From Gracilaria caudata (taxonomy: Eukaryota; Rhodophyta; Florideophyceae; Gracilariales; Gracilariaceae), in NCBI GenBank assembly GCA_030374735.1, contig JASCIV010000409.1, forward strand, positions 1 through 20,883: a stretch of 20,883 nucleotides of DNA. Reading direction: 5' to 3'. The notes beneath the pieces are model-generated. The model had not been told where the DNA came from, did no database searches, and saw only the letters and a list, made by a program, of their open reading frames with translations. The translations under genes and the position numbers were made by a program. How positions within the stretch are numbered: the first letter of the stretch is position 1; each line of letters begins with the position of its first letter. Shown one piece after another: positions 7,895 to 16,760 of the stretch.

Positions 7895-9378
7895 AGCGCT
7901 TGGTACATTTGTAACCGGCGCTTTGGGCGCGAAAGGTAAAAAGGCATTCGTGGTACACACGTTGCTTGAGATTTGATTGTAGATGAGTTTGGCTGATAGC
8001 TTGATTTGGTAAAGCTGCGTTTGGGAGCACTCATGCCAACGATTGCTTTCCTTTCAAAAAAAACAAGATGGGTAAATTGAAACAAGCAATAGAATCAAGC
8101 GCAACTGGTGGCTCAACGTCACTGTCAACAAAAAGCGAAAAAAGGCGCGCGTGTTAAGCTTTTGTTGTAGTACGCGACACGCGCATGCACAACTTCAAGC
8201 AACACGTACCTTTACGCGCCTTCAAATTTGGACGCTCGAATACACCAAATCTGTGAATTATAGACTCGCCGTTTGCGGCAGCATGAGGTGAGCATCAAGC
8301 AGAGAAATCTTCCAGCGTCCCTACTGTACAACATACCTTCCGTCACACCCACGACACACGTTTCCAAACCGCAAAAGCGCTGGGGCCATCCGTGACGGAG
8401 ACACACACGCAGGCAATGAAGGTTGCAAGCAACCCGCCATCAGATCACTCACATATATTCATTCACCTCACTTCTCTAGAGAATGAGAGAATGAGAAAGC
8501 ACTGTTCCGCCCCGAAACGCTTCCATTTCCTCAACCCGTGCCCCTCACACGCACACACACTCACACACCACACCTCCGGCGCGCAGCGCAATGCGCAAAA
8601 AAACGCGCTGCAGTTTCTGCGGCACGACACGTGAGACCATGACGTTTTTGCGCACCACTGTATGCAGCGCATTGACAAGTGACATATGCAACATCATGCG
8701 TTGCGCGCTTCCGTACGGACCTTCTTTTTTCGTTTTTTTTTATTGCCCTTCTTTCAATTTCTTCGCGCGCTTTTTTCGGCATGCCTTTTTGTTTTTCAGT
8801 TGCACTGCAACAGTTGAGCCATTGCGGAGTCACACTTTGGCGCTTGTCACTCCTAAAGAGGGCGCGAATGTCTTGTCTTCTTAAACCCTACATCCCGCCG
8901 TGCTCTCGCGTGGTGCGCTTGCACGGGTGCACGTCGCCTTGGCCCGTTCACTGCGCGGCGTGAGAACAACGTTTGGCGTCCTGTTCACCAGTAACACGCA
9001 ATTCTAGAAACGCCTTCATAACGCATTCCACTGTCTTCAATACATTGCCCCGACAAAAAAGGATGCGAACGAACAAAGCGAAGGCGTCACCCTCAGATGA
9101 GCATGTAACTCTCTCACGCACTTTTCAGCTTTCATTCAACAGTCATCATGATGTGGTTTGGCACCTGCTCATCGTTCAAGCTCCCGCCGCATGGCCCAAG
9201 TCACATATGGGTCTTTTTTAGCGTTTCAACTCTTCGCCTCAAGTTCCTTGGTTGTGAAGGTTTTCAACCGCTCAGTCAGCTGCCAAAATGGAGGCTTGTG
9301 TCACCATACAAGCCCGCATGCAATCACTGAGCTGTTTTCCGGGCCGCTTTCTAGAGTCCGTTTTTTGTCTCAACCGCT

Positions 9379-9420
9379 AGATGAATGTGTGCATCGCTCC
9401 AGTCAACCACACATTCATCT
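9379..9420. repeat. Perfect 13-bp inverted repeat, 16-nt loop
   Basis: AGATGAATGTGTG (9379-9391) is the exact reverse complement of CACACATTCATCT (9408-9420). The 42-nt unit lies in sequence with no gene. It could be a small structured RNA, a cruciform, or the centre of a small fold-back element. Confidence 0.85.
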
Positions 9421-10137
9421 CTCGTTGCAATGAACCACATTCTCCAAAGCATGTGTGGCCACTATGCGCTCCAAACTCTTCTTCGTCCGTCTTGAATGTT
9501 ATCTTCATGTGCGCAGCCATCGAAGTTCAAGTACGTATTGCGTTCCAATTGAACGCGACTTCCCATTCCATCGCAACACATGCTTTCGAACGCTCACGCA
9601 ATAATTCTTTATCATCTATTTACAATATCCAATCTTTGCATTTACGCTCTACTCACATTGTTCCAGGCCTTTTGACATCCTCGCGAATAAAGAAAACATG
9701 ACCAATTGCTGTTCTCGTGGAACGTCTGCCCTTGCAGGCACGCAGGAACTATATTTGAGCTATTCTACCATATCTGGTTAACATATATGCTCCAAAGGCA
9801 GCTGTAGCACAACAGAGTGAAGTGAATACTGCCGTCATGTGAGGGGACCAACAACACATTTTCGCTCATGCGAGTGGGATTGCATCGATAGCAACTTGCG
9901 CTACCCTTCCTTTTGTCCACATTTCAGATATCGCCAGGCAATAGCCAGGAAAAGCTGCTGGCACTCGTGAAGGGGGAAAGATACTTCCATCAAGAAAGCC
10001 TACTAATAATATTATGACAGTCACGCGCTCAACAAGGCGAAGAACACCCGAAAACAGCTAATAGTACGAATGAATTGCTCTGCGAAAGTAGCTCCAAACG
10101 ACTCATTTCTCTCGTAAGCTTTCTAGTGCTCGCTACC

Positions 10138-10377
10138 ATGGAACTGGAGCAGAGCGCGAGCTTGAGCACAGAACGAACAACACTTTGTGATGCCGCAGTC
10201 GCAACTTTTGCACCTCTACGCTCACCAGAAGCATTTTGGAGTACACCCGAGCTCATCTCAGCGGAAAAGGTTTGGAAACAGCTTCCACCCTACCAGCGCG
10301 CAAAAGATGAGCGATTTACCTTCGACGGTAGCTCATCTGTCATCGAACTGTCGTTCAGATTACATTTTCCACACTGA
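10138..10377 (+). CDS. Doubtful small protein, 79 residues
   Basis: The ATG sits in a favourable context (CTACCATGG). The 79-residue frame ends in TGA and has a fairly even, protein-like composition (for example SPEAFWSTPELISAEKVWKQ). No domain is recognised. It might be a first exon: GGTAGC near 10327 could serve as a donor, though no partner exon was found. Chance is about as likely. Confidence 0.22.
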   Translation: MELEQSASLSTERTTLCDAAVATFAPLRSPEAFWSTPELISAEKVWKQLPPYQRAKDERFTFDGSSSVIELSFRLHFPH

Positions 10378-10512
10378 AGTTACCCTTGTTTTCTTTGATA
10401 ACAACAAAATCAACAAAATTCGGTTTTTATATTTACAGCCAGCGATCAGCATTTACAGTACTTTGGATCTATCGCACCTCGGATCAACTCCGCCACCTGT
10501 ACATCCCTCATT

Positions 10513-10528
10513 GGCCGCGGTCGCGGCC
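10513..10528. promoter_or_regulatory. GC-rich inverted repeat upstream of RPS23
   Basis: GGCCGCG at 10513-10519 and CGCGGCC at 10522-10528 are separated by two bases, and overlap a GCGGCCGC octamer. It lies about 165 bp before the RPS23 ATG, a plausible place for a proximal promoter element of a highly expressed gene. Function is inferred from position only. Confidence 0.3.
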
Positions 10529-10689
10529 GCCGTCGACAAGGTCAACTGGCCAACTCAAGGGCGGAATGCTTCGTCGAGGAGCGCGTCGCACTGCGGCATT
10601 CGTCTTCCTTGTCGCGTCTCCCGCCAGCTTATCGCGCCCCCGCGCTCCGTCCATTCGTTTCTTAAGCAGCATCTAGCGAAACATCCATC

Positions 10690-11127
10690 ATGGGAAATGG
10701 AAAGCCGGCGGGAATGCGCTGCGCGCGCAAGCTGCGCACCCATCGTCGTGAGCAAAAGTGGCACAACAAGAGGTACTCTCGTAAGCACTCAGCCACAGCG
10801 TTGAAGGCCAATCCGTTCGGTGGTGCCTCTCATGCAAAGGGTATCGTGCTTGAAAGAATCGGCATCGAGGCCAAACAACCAAATTCTGCTATTCGAAAAT
10901 CTTGTCGTGTGCAGTTGATTAAGAATGGAAAGAAGATCGCGGCGTTTGTGCCTGGAGATGGTTGTCTTAACTTTGTTGAGGAAAATGACGAGGTTCTTAT
11001 TTCCGGTTTCGGTCGAAGTGGTCATTCCGTTGGTGATCTGCCTGGTGTGCGCTTCAAGGTGGTCAAGGTGGCTGGTGTGTCTCTTCTTGCCCTCTTCCGG
11101 AACAAGAAGGAAAAGCCACGAACTTAA
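10690..11127 (+). CDS. RPS23: 40S ribosomal protein S23 (uS12)
   Basis: A complete, intron-free 145-residue protein, close to the usual 143. uS12 sits at the decoding centre of the small ribosomal subunit and monitors codon-anticodon pairing. Conserved blocks include ARKLRTHRREQKW, NPFGGASHAKGIVLE and the loop KQPNSAIRKSCRVQLIKNGK. They continue with FVPGDGCLNFVEENDEVLIS and GDLPGVRFKVVKVAGVSLLA. The Pro of KQPNSA is hydroxylated in yeast and animals. The N-terminus MGNGKPAGMRCARK is the usual short start. The gene converges with RPL6, whose stop lies 756 bp downstream, so two cytosolic ribosomal-protein genes are neighbours. Confidence 0.98.
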   Translation: MGNGKPAGMRCARKLRTHRREQKWHNKRYSRKHSATALKANPFGGASHAKGIVLERIGIEAKQPNSAIRKSCRVQLIKNGKKIAAFVPGDGCLNFVEENDEVLISGFGRSGHSVGDLPGVRFKVVKVAGVSLLALFRNKKEKPRT

Positions 11128-11883
11128 GCTCCGTACATGTCCAAAATCAGTGTGAACTTAACTTACGATCATGGTGATTGTGACGTATGTATTCGTGTGT
11201 TTACCCGTTCGGCATTCAACAACTGTTTCCTGAAGCCCCCTCTTCAGCGAATTTTTGCCGTTTCGGAAGCGGCGATCCATAGATCTTAGTCGAGCGCATG
11301 TCATGAGCGTGAGATATGTTGCCCGCTTAGGCTATGTGTTTGCACATATCGTAATCTGGGTGTGTTACACAACTCTAATCGCACACCCATTAAACATCAC
11401 CTTGTTCTGACGTATCGGTTCACTTCCGCCATCTACGATATAGTCTTTATTTGTCGCTCATACCAAATGTACCTTCCTGGGAATGAACCCGGCAGGCCTC
11501 AACAGTCTTGTCCTTCGTGGATGTGATCATCCACTGTCACGATGTAGTCGCTTTCCCTTTCTGAATTTTTCTTTTGCGTCGACTCAGGATTCGGCTGAGG
11601 GTTTGCGGGGATGGGACATTCGTTCCAAAAGACGCCTGATACTATACATAGCTGTGAGGGAAACTTCTGGCGTGTATAAGAGCATACCTGATGAAATAAT
11701 GTGAAGCCATCATCTCCACCGACGTGTTGTTGATTATCAGGCACAGAAGCGATGTCGCAGTTAAATGAGTTGGGGCTCAGCTTTCCGCACGACTTGACCA
11801 AGGCAAACGCTGCAAGCTCATGTCTCAGACAAATGGGTTCGTCAAGGTTTATTTGATGCATCCGTATCACTTAAGTAAGACAA
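11128..11883. other. Convergent intergenic region between RPS23 and RPL6
   Basis: This is 756 bases holding the 3' ends of two convergent ribosomal-protein genes. A minus-strand frame of about 120 codons (11499-11861 from its ATG) shows no domain or conserved composition and is not annotated. No tRNA-like or other RNA gene was recognised. Confidence 0.5.
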
Positions 11884-12907
11884 CTAAAAGTGCATCTCAT
11901 GTGGGAACATGCCCCTCTTAAGAGCGAATCTGCTCTTCAAGTAGCTGGTCATCATAGGCTCCTTTTCAATTATAGGAACCAATACCTGCTCAACGACCTT
12001 CTGATCCGCCACTCTCTCTTCTGTAGGAGAGTACTTAGCCTCGCCCTCATCCGTTTCCATTACATCTGAGGTGCTCTTAGCCTTAACACGCTTGAAGTAC
12101 GCATCATCAAACTTTGATATATCGACGGCGCTCACATCGAGAGCAGTGCTGGTGGCAATGACGTACGCTTGGTCGACGCGGCGAAGCGGAATTCGATTAA
12201 TGGAGTACGGGCCAGTGACAAGAAGCTTTCCGGATGGGAGCTGTCCTAAGCAAATGACGCGGCTCCCACGAAGACGACCAGCCAGTAGGATCAGGATGGT
12301 ACCCGCCGAGATGGAGGAGCGCAGCTTCGTAGGCTTGTGAATATGCCTGCGGCTGGGAACCGGCTTCTTAATATCATCAGCTGGATACCATTTGGGACCC
12401 TTGTTAACAACGACTGTTCGTTCGCCGCCGTTCTTCTCCCCACCTATCTTCTTTATAACCGTTTGCAGAACGGGCTTGGTCGGCTAGAACACGGAGACAC
12501 ATTATAAGATGATGTAAAAAGTGGGTTAGTATCAATATTGCGCACACACAAGCGGGATCAGCGACCGGTAAACCAAAGCGCGATAGGCAAGGAGTCGCGA
12601 ATAATGAAACTTGCCGTGAAGCGCAAGTTATTATCCCCCAAATAACGCGCGGAATGCACTGAACGAACCGCTTCCTTAGCACGCCTTCTGGCGTCTCTGC
12701 TTAATCCCATTGTTAAAACCAGCTTCGTAAGCAAGAGATCGCGCACGTCACCTTTGCGAGGAAAAGCAATATGGTCGACGTCGTCCAGATGACTCCAATG
12801 CATGTCCTTCTTCGCGGCCGGCGACCGACGACGAGCCACGGGACTGCCCCCGCCAAAGGAAAGGTGTCATACGGACAAACGTGTCAAGACATTACGCGTG
12901 TAGACAT
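11884..12907 (-). CDS. RPL6: 60S ribosomal protein L6 (eL6), two exons
   Basis: eL6 is a eukaryote-specific protein of the large ribosomal subunit. Exon 2 (12483-11884) codes for 199 residues with clear family blocks: GGEKNGGERTVVV, GPKWYPADD, KLRSSISAGTILILLAGRLR, SGKLLVTGPYSINRIPLRR and AYVIATSTALD, ending FPHEMHF before TAG. The open frame lacks an ATG, so an upstream exon is required. The 3' splice site is TTCTAG (AG at 12485-12484), preceded by a perfect TACTAAC. The best first exon found is ATGTCTACACGC (12907-12896) followed by GTAATG. It gives MSTR plus PTKPVLQT in phase 0, 203 residues in all, similar in length to yeast eL6. Exon 1 is inferred and much less certain than exon 2. The start lies 285 bp from the divergent UBE2J1-type gene. 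Confidence 0.9.
12484..12895 (-). other. Putative 412-nt intron of RPL6 with TACTAAC branch site
   Basis: The acceptor end is well supported: TGATACTAACCC near 12534-12523, then a pyrimidine-rich stretch and TTCTAG. The GTAATG donor is the best fitting choice but not proven. A minus-strand open frame within it (12558-12839) has only a GTG start and no family resemblance. No box C/D pair was seen, although ribosomal-protein introns often host snoRNAs. Confidence 0.6.
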
Positions 12908-13192
12908 AATAAACGTATCGTAGATCTGATTTATGATCGAGAGTTGGTTCAGAGTTGGCAGCTCCTCTTGTGTATTGTTGTCGATGTGTGCAATGCAATG
13001 TGATTGGTTGGAGCACTGCTGCATCCTGGCCTTTTTCCGCACATTGAAGAAGCAGAAACTGAAAACGTGCACCATGCTCTCAGAGAAAAGGTTTCTGTTC
13101 TTGCTCCTCTTCGGTAGAACACACCCCTTCTCGTTCCACCTGCCGCTCCGCTCCAGGCCTTCCCATCCACCCTCCACTGCGAGCAATCCATC

Positions 13193-14083
13193 ATGCACAA
13201 CGACTCCGTCAGGCGGATAATGGCGGAGCTCAAGGAGCTTGCTCGCCTCAATGCTCAACCGCAGCGTCTTTTCTACGCCGTTCCCCTTGAGAGCGACCTA
13301 TTCGAGTGGCATTTTTCCGTGCGTGGACCACCGGACACTGCTTTTGAAGGAGGCATATATCACGGTCGTATTGTCCTGCCAACCGACTATCCACTCAAAC
13401 CACCGGAAATCATTTTGCTCACTCCTAACGGACGTTTTGAGGTTGGCAAACGAATTTGTTTGTCTGTCACTGCTCATCATCAGGAAACATGGCAGCCATC
13501 TTGGGGAATTCGCACAATTCTTACAGCACTTATTGGGTTTATGCCATCTCCTGCTGAGGGTCTTGGCGCTCTGGATTATCCTGATGAGGATAGGAGACGC
13601 CTTGCCAAAAAGAGTCATTCCTTCAAGTGCGACCGTTGTGGAGTGAGGCCCATCGAACAATTGCCTCCTGTTGTGGGTGTTTTGGGTACTACCGCAGGAA
13701 GCGTTGTGGGAAAGGCATCGTGCTCGTCGGCCCCGGGACCATCATCGGCTGAGGGATCCTCATCTGCTGCCGCCCCTTCAGCACCCACCTCGGTCACACA
13801 CACGAACGACCTCTCCGCCACAGCGGGTGGAAATTCGGCGTCTTTGAGCTCCACAATGAGGTCTAGACGCGCAGAAGAAGCAATGCCAAGCACTGGTGGA
13901 GAGTCTCAGAATGCAACGGCTTCCGGGGGCGATGCTACGGCTGGTGCAAGCTCGCCTACGCGCAGAGTGCGGAACTCGAGTGCCCGGGGAGAGGAGAAGG
14001 AACTGCTGTATATGGCGTATGCTATAGTTGCATTGATGTTTGCTGTTATAGCTCGTCGTGTAATAAAGACTATGACAGAATAA
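13193..14083 (+). CDS. UBE2J1: Tail-anchored ER ubiquitin-conjugating enzyme E2 (UBE2J1/Ubc6 type)
   Basis: A 296-residue intron-free protein. This E2 class works at the ER membrane, passing ubiquitin to misfolded proteins with HRD1/Doa10-type ligases (ER-associated degradation). The UBC fold covers about residues 5-125, with LFEWHFSVRGPPDTAFEGG, YHGRIVLPTDYPLKPPEI and TPNGRFEVGKRICLSV, catalytic Cys89, then HHQETWQPSWGIRTIL. The family-specific LAKKSHSFKCDRCG follows the fold. Residues about 150-260 are a Ser/Ala/Thr-rich linker. The C-terminus carries a hydrophobic segment (LLYMAYAIVALMFAVIA) with basic residues after it, the expected tail anchor. It matches UBE2J1 better than UBE2J2 around the active site. 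The ATG at 13193 gives the usual short helix start. It is head to head with RPL6 and converges on the LKB1-type gene with 57 bp between stops. Confidence 0.96.
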   Translation: MHNDSVRRIMAELKELARLNAQPQRLFYAVPLESDLFEWHFSVRGPPDTAFEGGIYHGRIVLPTDYPLKPPEIILLTPNGRFEVGKRICLSVTAHHQETWQPSWGIRTILTALIGFMPSPAEGLGALDYPDEDRRRLAKKSHSFKCDRCGVRPIEQLPPVVGVLGTTAGSVVGKASCSSAPGPSSAEGSSSAAAPSAPTSVTHTNDLSATAGGNSASLSSTMRSRRAEEAMPSTGGESQNATASGGDATAGASSPTRRVRNSSARGEEKELLYMAYAIVALMFAVIARRVIKTMTE

Positions 14084-14140
14084 CAGCTCGCAACGCAGAG
14101 GTTCCATGTACAAATATAAGATTTAGTGCTCGAAGAACTG

Positions 14141-15376
14141 CTAGCAAATACAACACGAAATAGTGGAAAACGCTCGTAGCATGGTTCGAGGTTCATCTCG
14201 CATTGGAGGTGGTGCCTCACGTGGGGAAGGTTGTTGTGGGGGAGGTGGTTCATCAGTTAAATTGGATGTCTGAACCACATCTTCGTCATTGCCGTACAAC
14301 TGTTTCACAGCGTCCAGGATGCTAACGCTTACTGCGGGAATCTTCGCCCAGCCTAATTCTTCCTTCTGTGCGTCGGATAGCACAAGACTACCTTTCACAA
14401 TCCAAGGATGTCGAAGTAATTCGAAGACACTCTGTCTCTCCCTCCAATCGATGGTCAACATTTTCGCTAACACATCTTTGAGGTCTTCTGGTAGATCCTG
14501 TGGCATTTCGAAGACGCCTGTTCCTATGTTTTCAAAGAGCTGCATGAGATTATCGCCGTGGAATGGAATGCGACCTGTGACGAGCAAGAAAATGGAAATC
14601 CCTAAGGCCCACACATCGACCTTCGTACCAGAATAATCTTCGTCTCCTCTGGCGATTTCTGGCGCTTGAAAGGCTGGGCTACCAGAAGTTCTGCTAACGC
14701 TGTCATCCTGAGTGTATCCATCAAGAAACTCGGCTACACCAAAATCTGATATCTTCAGGGTGCCGTTGGTAGTCATCATCATGTTGGCAGGCTTTATGTC
14801 TCTATGTACAACACCCTTACCATGCATATAGTGCAAGCCTCTGAGAACTTGGTACGCATAGTTTGCTACCTGAGTGTGTGGCAAGGTGCCGCCATTTCGC
14901 TCTGCTAACTCTGCAACTGTACAGCCATTCGCAAGCTCAAGAACAATGTATGTCTTGGATGACTGCTCTGGACGAATTACATCGATGAGTTCAATGAGAT
15001 TGGGATGTCGCCTTAACCTCTTCTGAACACGAACTTCTCTTAGTACCGCGTCGGCACCGCCCCTCATCTTCCTGATTCGCCTCATGTCCAAAACTTTGAT
15101 AGCGACTAGACGTAACGAGTTCTGGTCTATCCCTTCTTTGACGACTGCGAAAGCGCCCTCGCCAAGCTTTTCGCCAAGAAGAAACGAACTCTTGGTGCCC
15201 TGTATGAACTTTGGTCTTCGCGGAGCACTAGGAAAGTCATCGTCTGAGGAGGAGCTATCGAACGAGAACGGGAAGGATTGTTGGGCAAGTGCAGCCCCGT
15301 GGGGCTCGGGGGCAGTGCGCCTTGGAAAAAGAAACTCAGCGGGGTCGTCACTGGAGCGCGACCAGAGAGAACTCAT
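14141..15376 (-). CDS. STK11: LKB1/STK11-type serine/threonine kinase with CaaX box
   Basis: A 411-residue intron-free kinase. LKB1 phosphorylates the activation loop of AMPK/SnRK1-family kinases and so controls energy and polarity signalling. The catalytic domain covers about residues 65-327: GEGAFAVVK glycine loop, VAIK (Lys94), alpha-C Glu114, HRDIKPAN (Asp193), DFG (Asp211), then SGSPAFQAPEI. LKB1-type marks are GTLKISDFGVAE, GSPAFQ and GDNLMQLFENIGTG. The last eight residues end CCIC, a good CaaX prenylation signal (Cys408), as in animal LKB1. The N-terminal 60 residues are Ser/Asp/Pro-rich. A CaMKK- or GRIK-like upstream kinase is the alternative, but the LKB1-specific blocks argue against it. 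It converges on the E2 gene and diverges from the 237-residue unknown, 493 bp away. Confidence 0.93.
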   Translation of the reverse strand: MSSLWSRSSDDPAEFLFPRRTAPEPHGAALAQQSFPFSFDSSSSDDDFPSAPRRPKFIQGTKSSFLLGEKLGEGAFAVVKEGIDQNSLRLVAIKVLDMRRIRKMRGGADAVLREVRVQKRLRRHPNLIELIDVIRPEQSSKTYIVLELANGCTVAELAERNGGTLPHTQVANYAYQVLRGLHYMHGKGVVHRDIKPANMMMTTNGTLKISDFGVAEFLDGYTQDDSVSRTSGSPAFQAPEIARGDEDYSGTKVDVWALGISIFLLVTGRIPFHGDNLMQLFENIGTGVFEMPQDLPEDLKDVLAKMLTIDWRERQSVFELLRHPWIVKGSLVLSDAQKEELGWAKIPAVSVSILDAVKQLYGNDEDVVQTSNLTDEPPPPQQPSPREAPPPMRDEPRTMLRAFSTISCCIC

Positions 15377-15869
15377 TACGAAGAAGCGAAAGAACGAGAC
15401 CGTGCTGATGGCGAGCGCAAATAAGGATCAGCGGAGCAGATAGATATAAAGCAGGCGCGTTGTTTGGCAGGGACCGCGTGCGTGTGCGAGGCGGGGACAG
15501 AGGCCACCACCTCATGCAGACAAGCACGACTGCAGTTGGATTTGATATCTATAAAAAGCTATCTATTTGCTCCATGCAATTCACGAGTAGGCCTATTCAC
15601 GAGGTCGCGCGCTACGCTCCGTGGAACGCAACGACGTGTTCATTGGCTGTTACCACTTCCTGTACTGTAACACTTTTTTTGCTTACAGTGAGCGGAAGCA
15701 CCAAGTTGCGAACCCTGAACTTTCAAAATTTTGAACGGCGCTCCTGCGTCTGAGCTACGCAATTTATTTGTTGCGAAGCGAAAACCTCCTCCCAGCAACC
15801 ACGCAGGTATCGCCGCCACGACTCGACTGCATTCTACCGCGCCCCAAGTGCCCCATCCCCGAGAAAGCC
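15377..15869. promoter_or_regulatory. Shared upstream region of the LKB1-type gene and the unknown gene
   Basis: This is 493 bases between two divergent starts. TATAAA at 15445-15450 and TATAAAAAG at 15550-15558 read on the plus strand, 420 and 320 bp from the plus-strand ATG. The open frame of the plus gene extends back to about 15768 without an ATG, so this part is probably leader. Nothing else was recognised. Confidence 0.4.
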
Positions 15870-16583
15870 ATGTCCTTGCTTGCGTCCGAGCCCGAGCAGT
15901 CTGCTCACATCCGTCTCAGTGCAAAGCAGGTCGAAAGATTGCTAGACTGCGTGCAAGACAACCCCTGCAGACCGGCGCTCGTGAAGGAAATACGTCGCAA
16001 CGTACGCGTTATTCACCCCGCTGATCTCCCTGTCAAACCACTGGAAGAATCCGAAATCAAGCGTCTAGCTGAGGCCACCATACGCGCACAGGCCATGGTT
16101 GCGAAGCTGAACGCCGTGCGAGAGGCGCACACTGACTTGCTTCGGCGAGAGATTGAACGCACCCACCAGCAAGCTACGCATCTCCCGTCGGTTTCCGCAC
16201 AGCAATTTGAACCAACTTCTCATCTACAATCGCTGGCGGGTCAAGTCAATGTGGAGATCAAAAGCACAGTCGACTTTATTCAAAAGCTGGCCGCAGCAAG
16301 TGAAGACACCAAAAAGAGAGTGCAAAACGTTACTAACGCGTTGGAGATCGCCAAGAGTGACGGAAATGTCGCGGACCACAGCATCATAGCGGATTGGACA
16401 GGTACGTTCACGGACATCGTGGATCAGGATGTAGAGTTTCCCATCCCAACAAAGCCAACGGAGGAGGTTGAAAGCTACCCCGACGACCCTTTTGTCACAC
16501 CTAGGTCCAAAATGAGGAAAAGGGCAGCCATGCTGTCGAAAATGAGTCCAAGGCATAGATCCATATCCAAACTGCCCAGATAA
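15870..16583 (+). CDS. Uncharacterised 237-residue protein, helical, basic C-terminus
   Basis: I do not recognise this family. The first ATG in the frame (15870) has good context (AAAGCCATGT). The N-terminal 50 residues look folded (IRLSAKQVERLLDCVQDNPC). Residues about 60-110 are Ala/Glu/Arg/Leu-rich and probably a helix or coiled coil (IKRLAEATIRAQAMVAKLNA), and a second helical stretch lies around 140-170. An acidic region with DIVDQDVEFPIP precedes a basic tail carrying TPRSK and MSPRHR, which look like proline-directed or CDK-type phosphosites. The build, short with coiled coils and phosphosites, would suit a subunit of a larger assembly such as a kinetochore or spindle complex, but that is a guess. 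Even composition, a long open frame and its place in a dense gene cluster support a real gene. It converges on PCID2 with 177 bp between. Confidence 0.7.
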   Translation: MSLLASEPEQSAHIRLSAKQVERLLDCVQDNPCRPALVKEIRRNVRVIHPADLPVKPLEESEIKRLAEATIRAQAMVAKLNAVREAHTDLLRREIERTHQQATHLPSVSAQQFEPTSHLQSLAGQVNVEIKSTVDFIQKLAAASEDTKKRVQNVTNALEIAKSDGNVADHSIIADWTGTFTDIVDQDVEFPIPTKPTEEVESYPDDPFVTPRSKMRKRAAMLSKMSPRHRSISKLPR

Positions 16584-16760
16584 CGATTGGCGTTGCTGCA
16601 ACTCGAGCAACTAGTCAGGAGCTGCAATCCTTCTGAAACAACGTAACTGCCCGCGATAACATCGACTCCAGCGTGCTGAACTCGACCTGAAATCGCTATC
16701 GATTGCTTCCGAGGGAGATTATTGTGTATCATGAGCTTCACTCAACAACTATGTAACTTT

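Larger units (their letters stand above)
7895..10689. other. 2.8-kb gene-poor region between the C2H2 gene and RPS23
   Basis: No gene with recognisable domains on either strand. Contents noted: CA-rich microsatellite-like sequence near 8548-8570, T-rich sequence near 8725-8790, a 12-bp TTCTCTAGAGAA palindrome at 8472-8483, and the 13-bp hairpin at 9379-9420. A GC-rich inverted repeat lies at 10513-10528, and a doubtful small frame at 10138-10377. The last 250 bases before RPS23 presumably carry its promoter and leader. Confidence 0.5.

Noticed and set aside
11499..11861. A minus-strand frame of about 120 codons between RPS23 and RPL6
   Set aside because: No domain, no hydrophobic pattern or repeat, and it lies where both ribosomal-protein transcripts should end.
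12558..12839. Open frame inside the RPL6 intron as a separate gene or as the RPL6 N-terminus
   Set aside because: It starts only at GTG, resembles no ribosomal-protein N-terminus, and the candidate splice out of it (AAAG/GTGACG) would break the RPL6 frame.
12484..12895. Intronic snoRNA within RPL6
   Set aside because: No box C (RUGAUGA) was found on the transcribed strand, only isolated CTGA words; no H/ACA layout was recognised.
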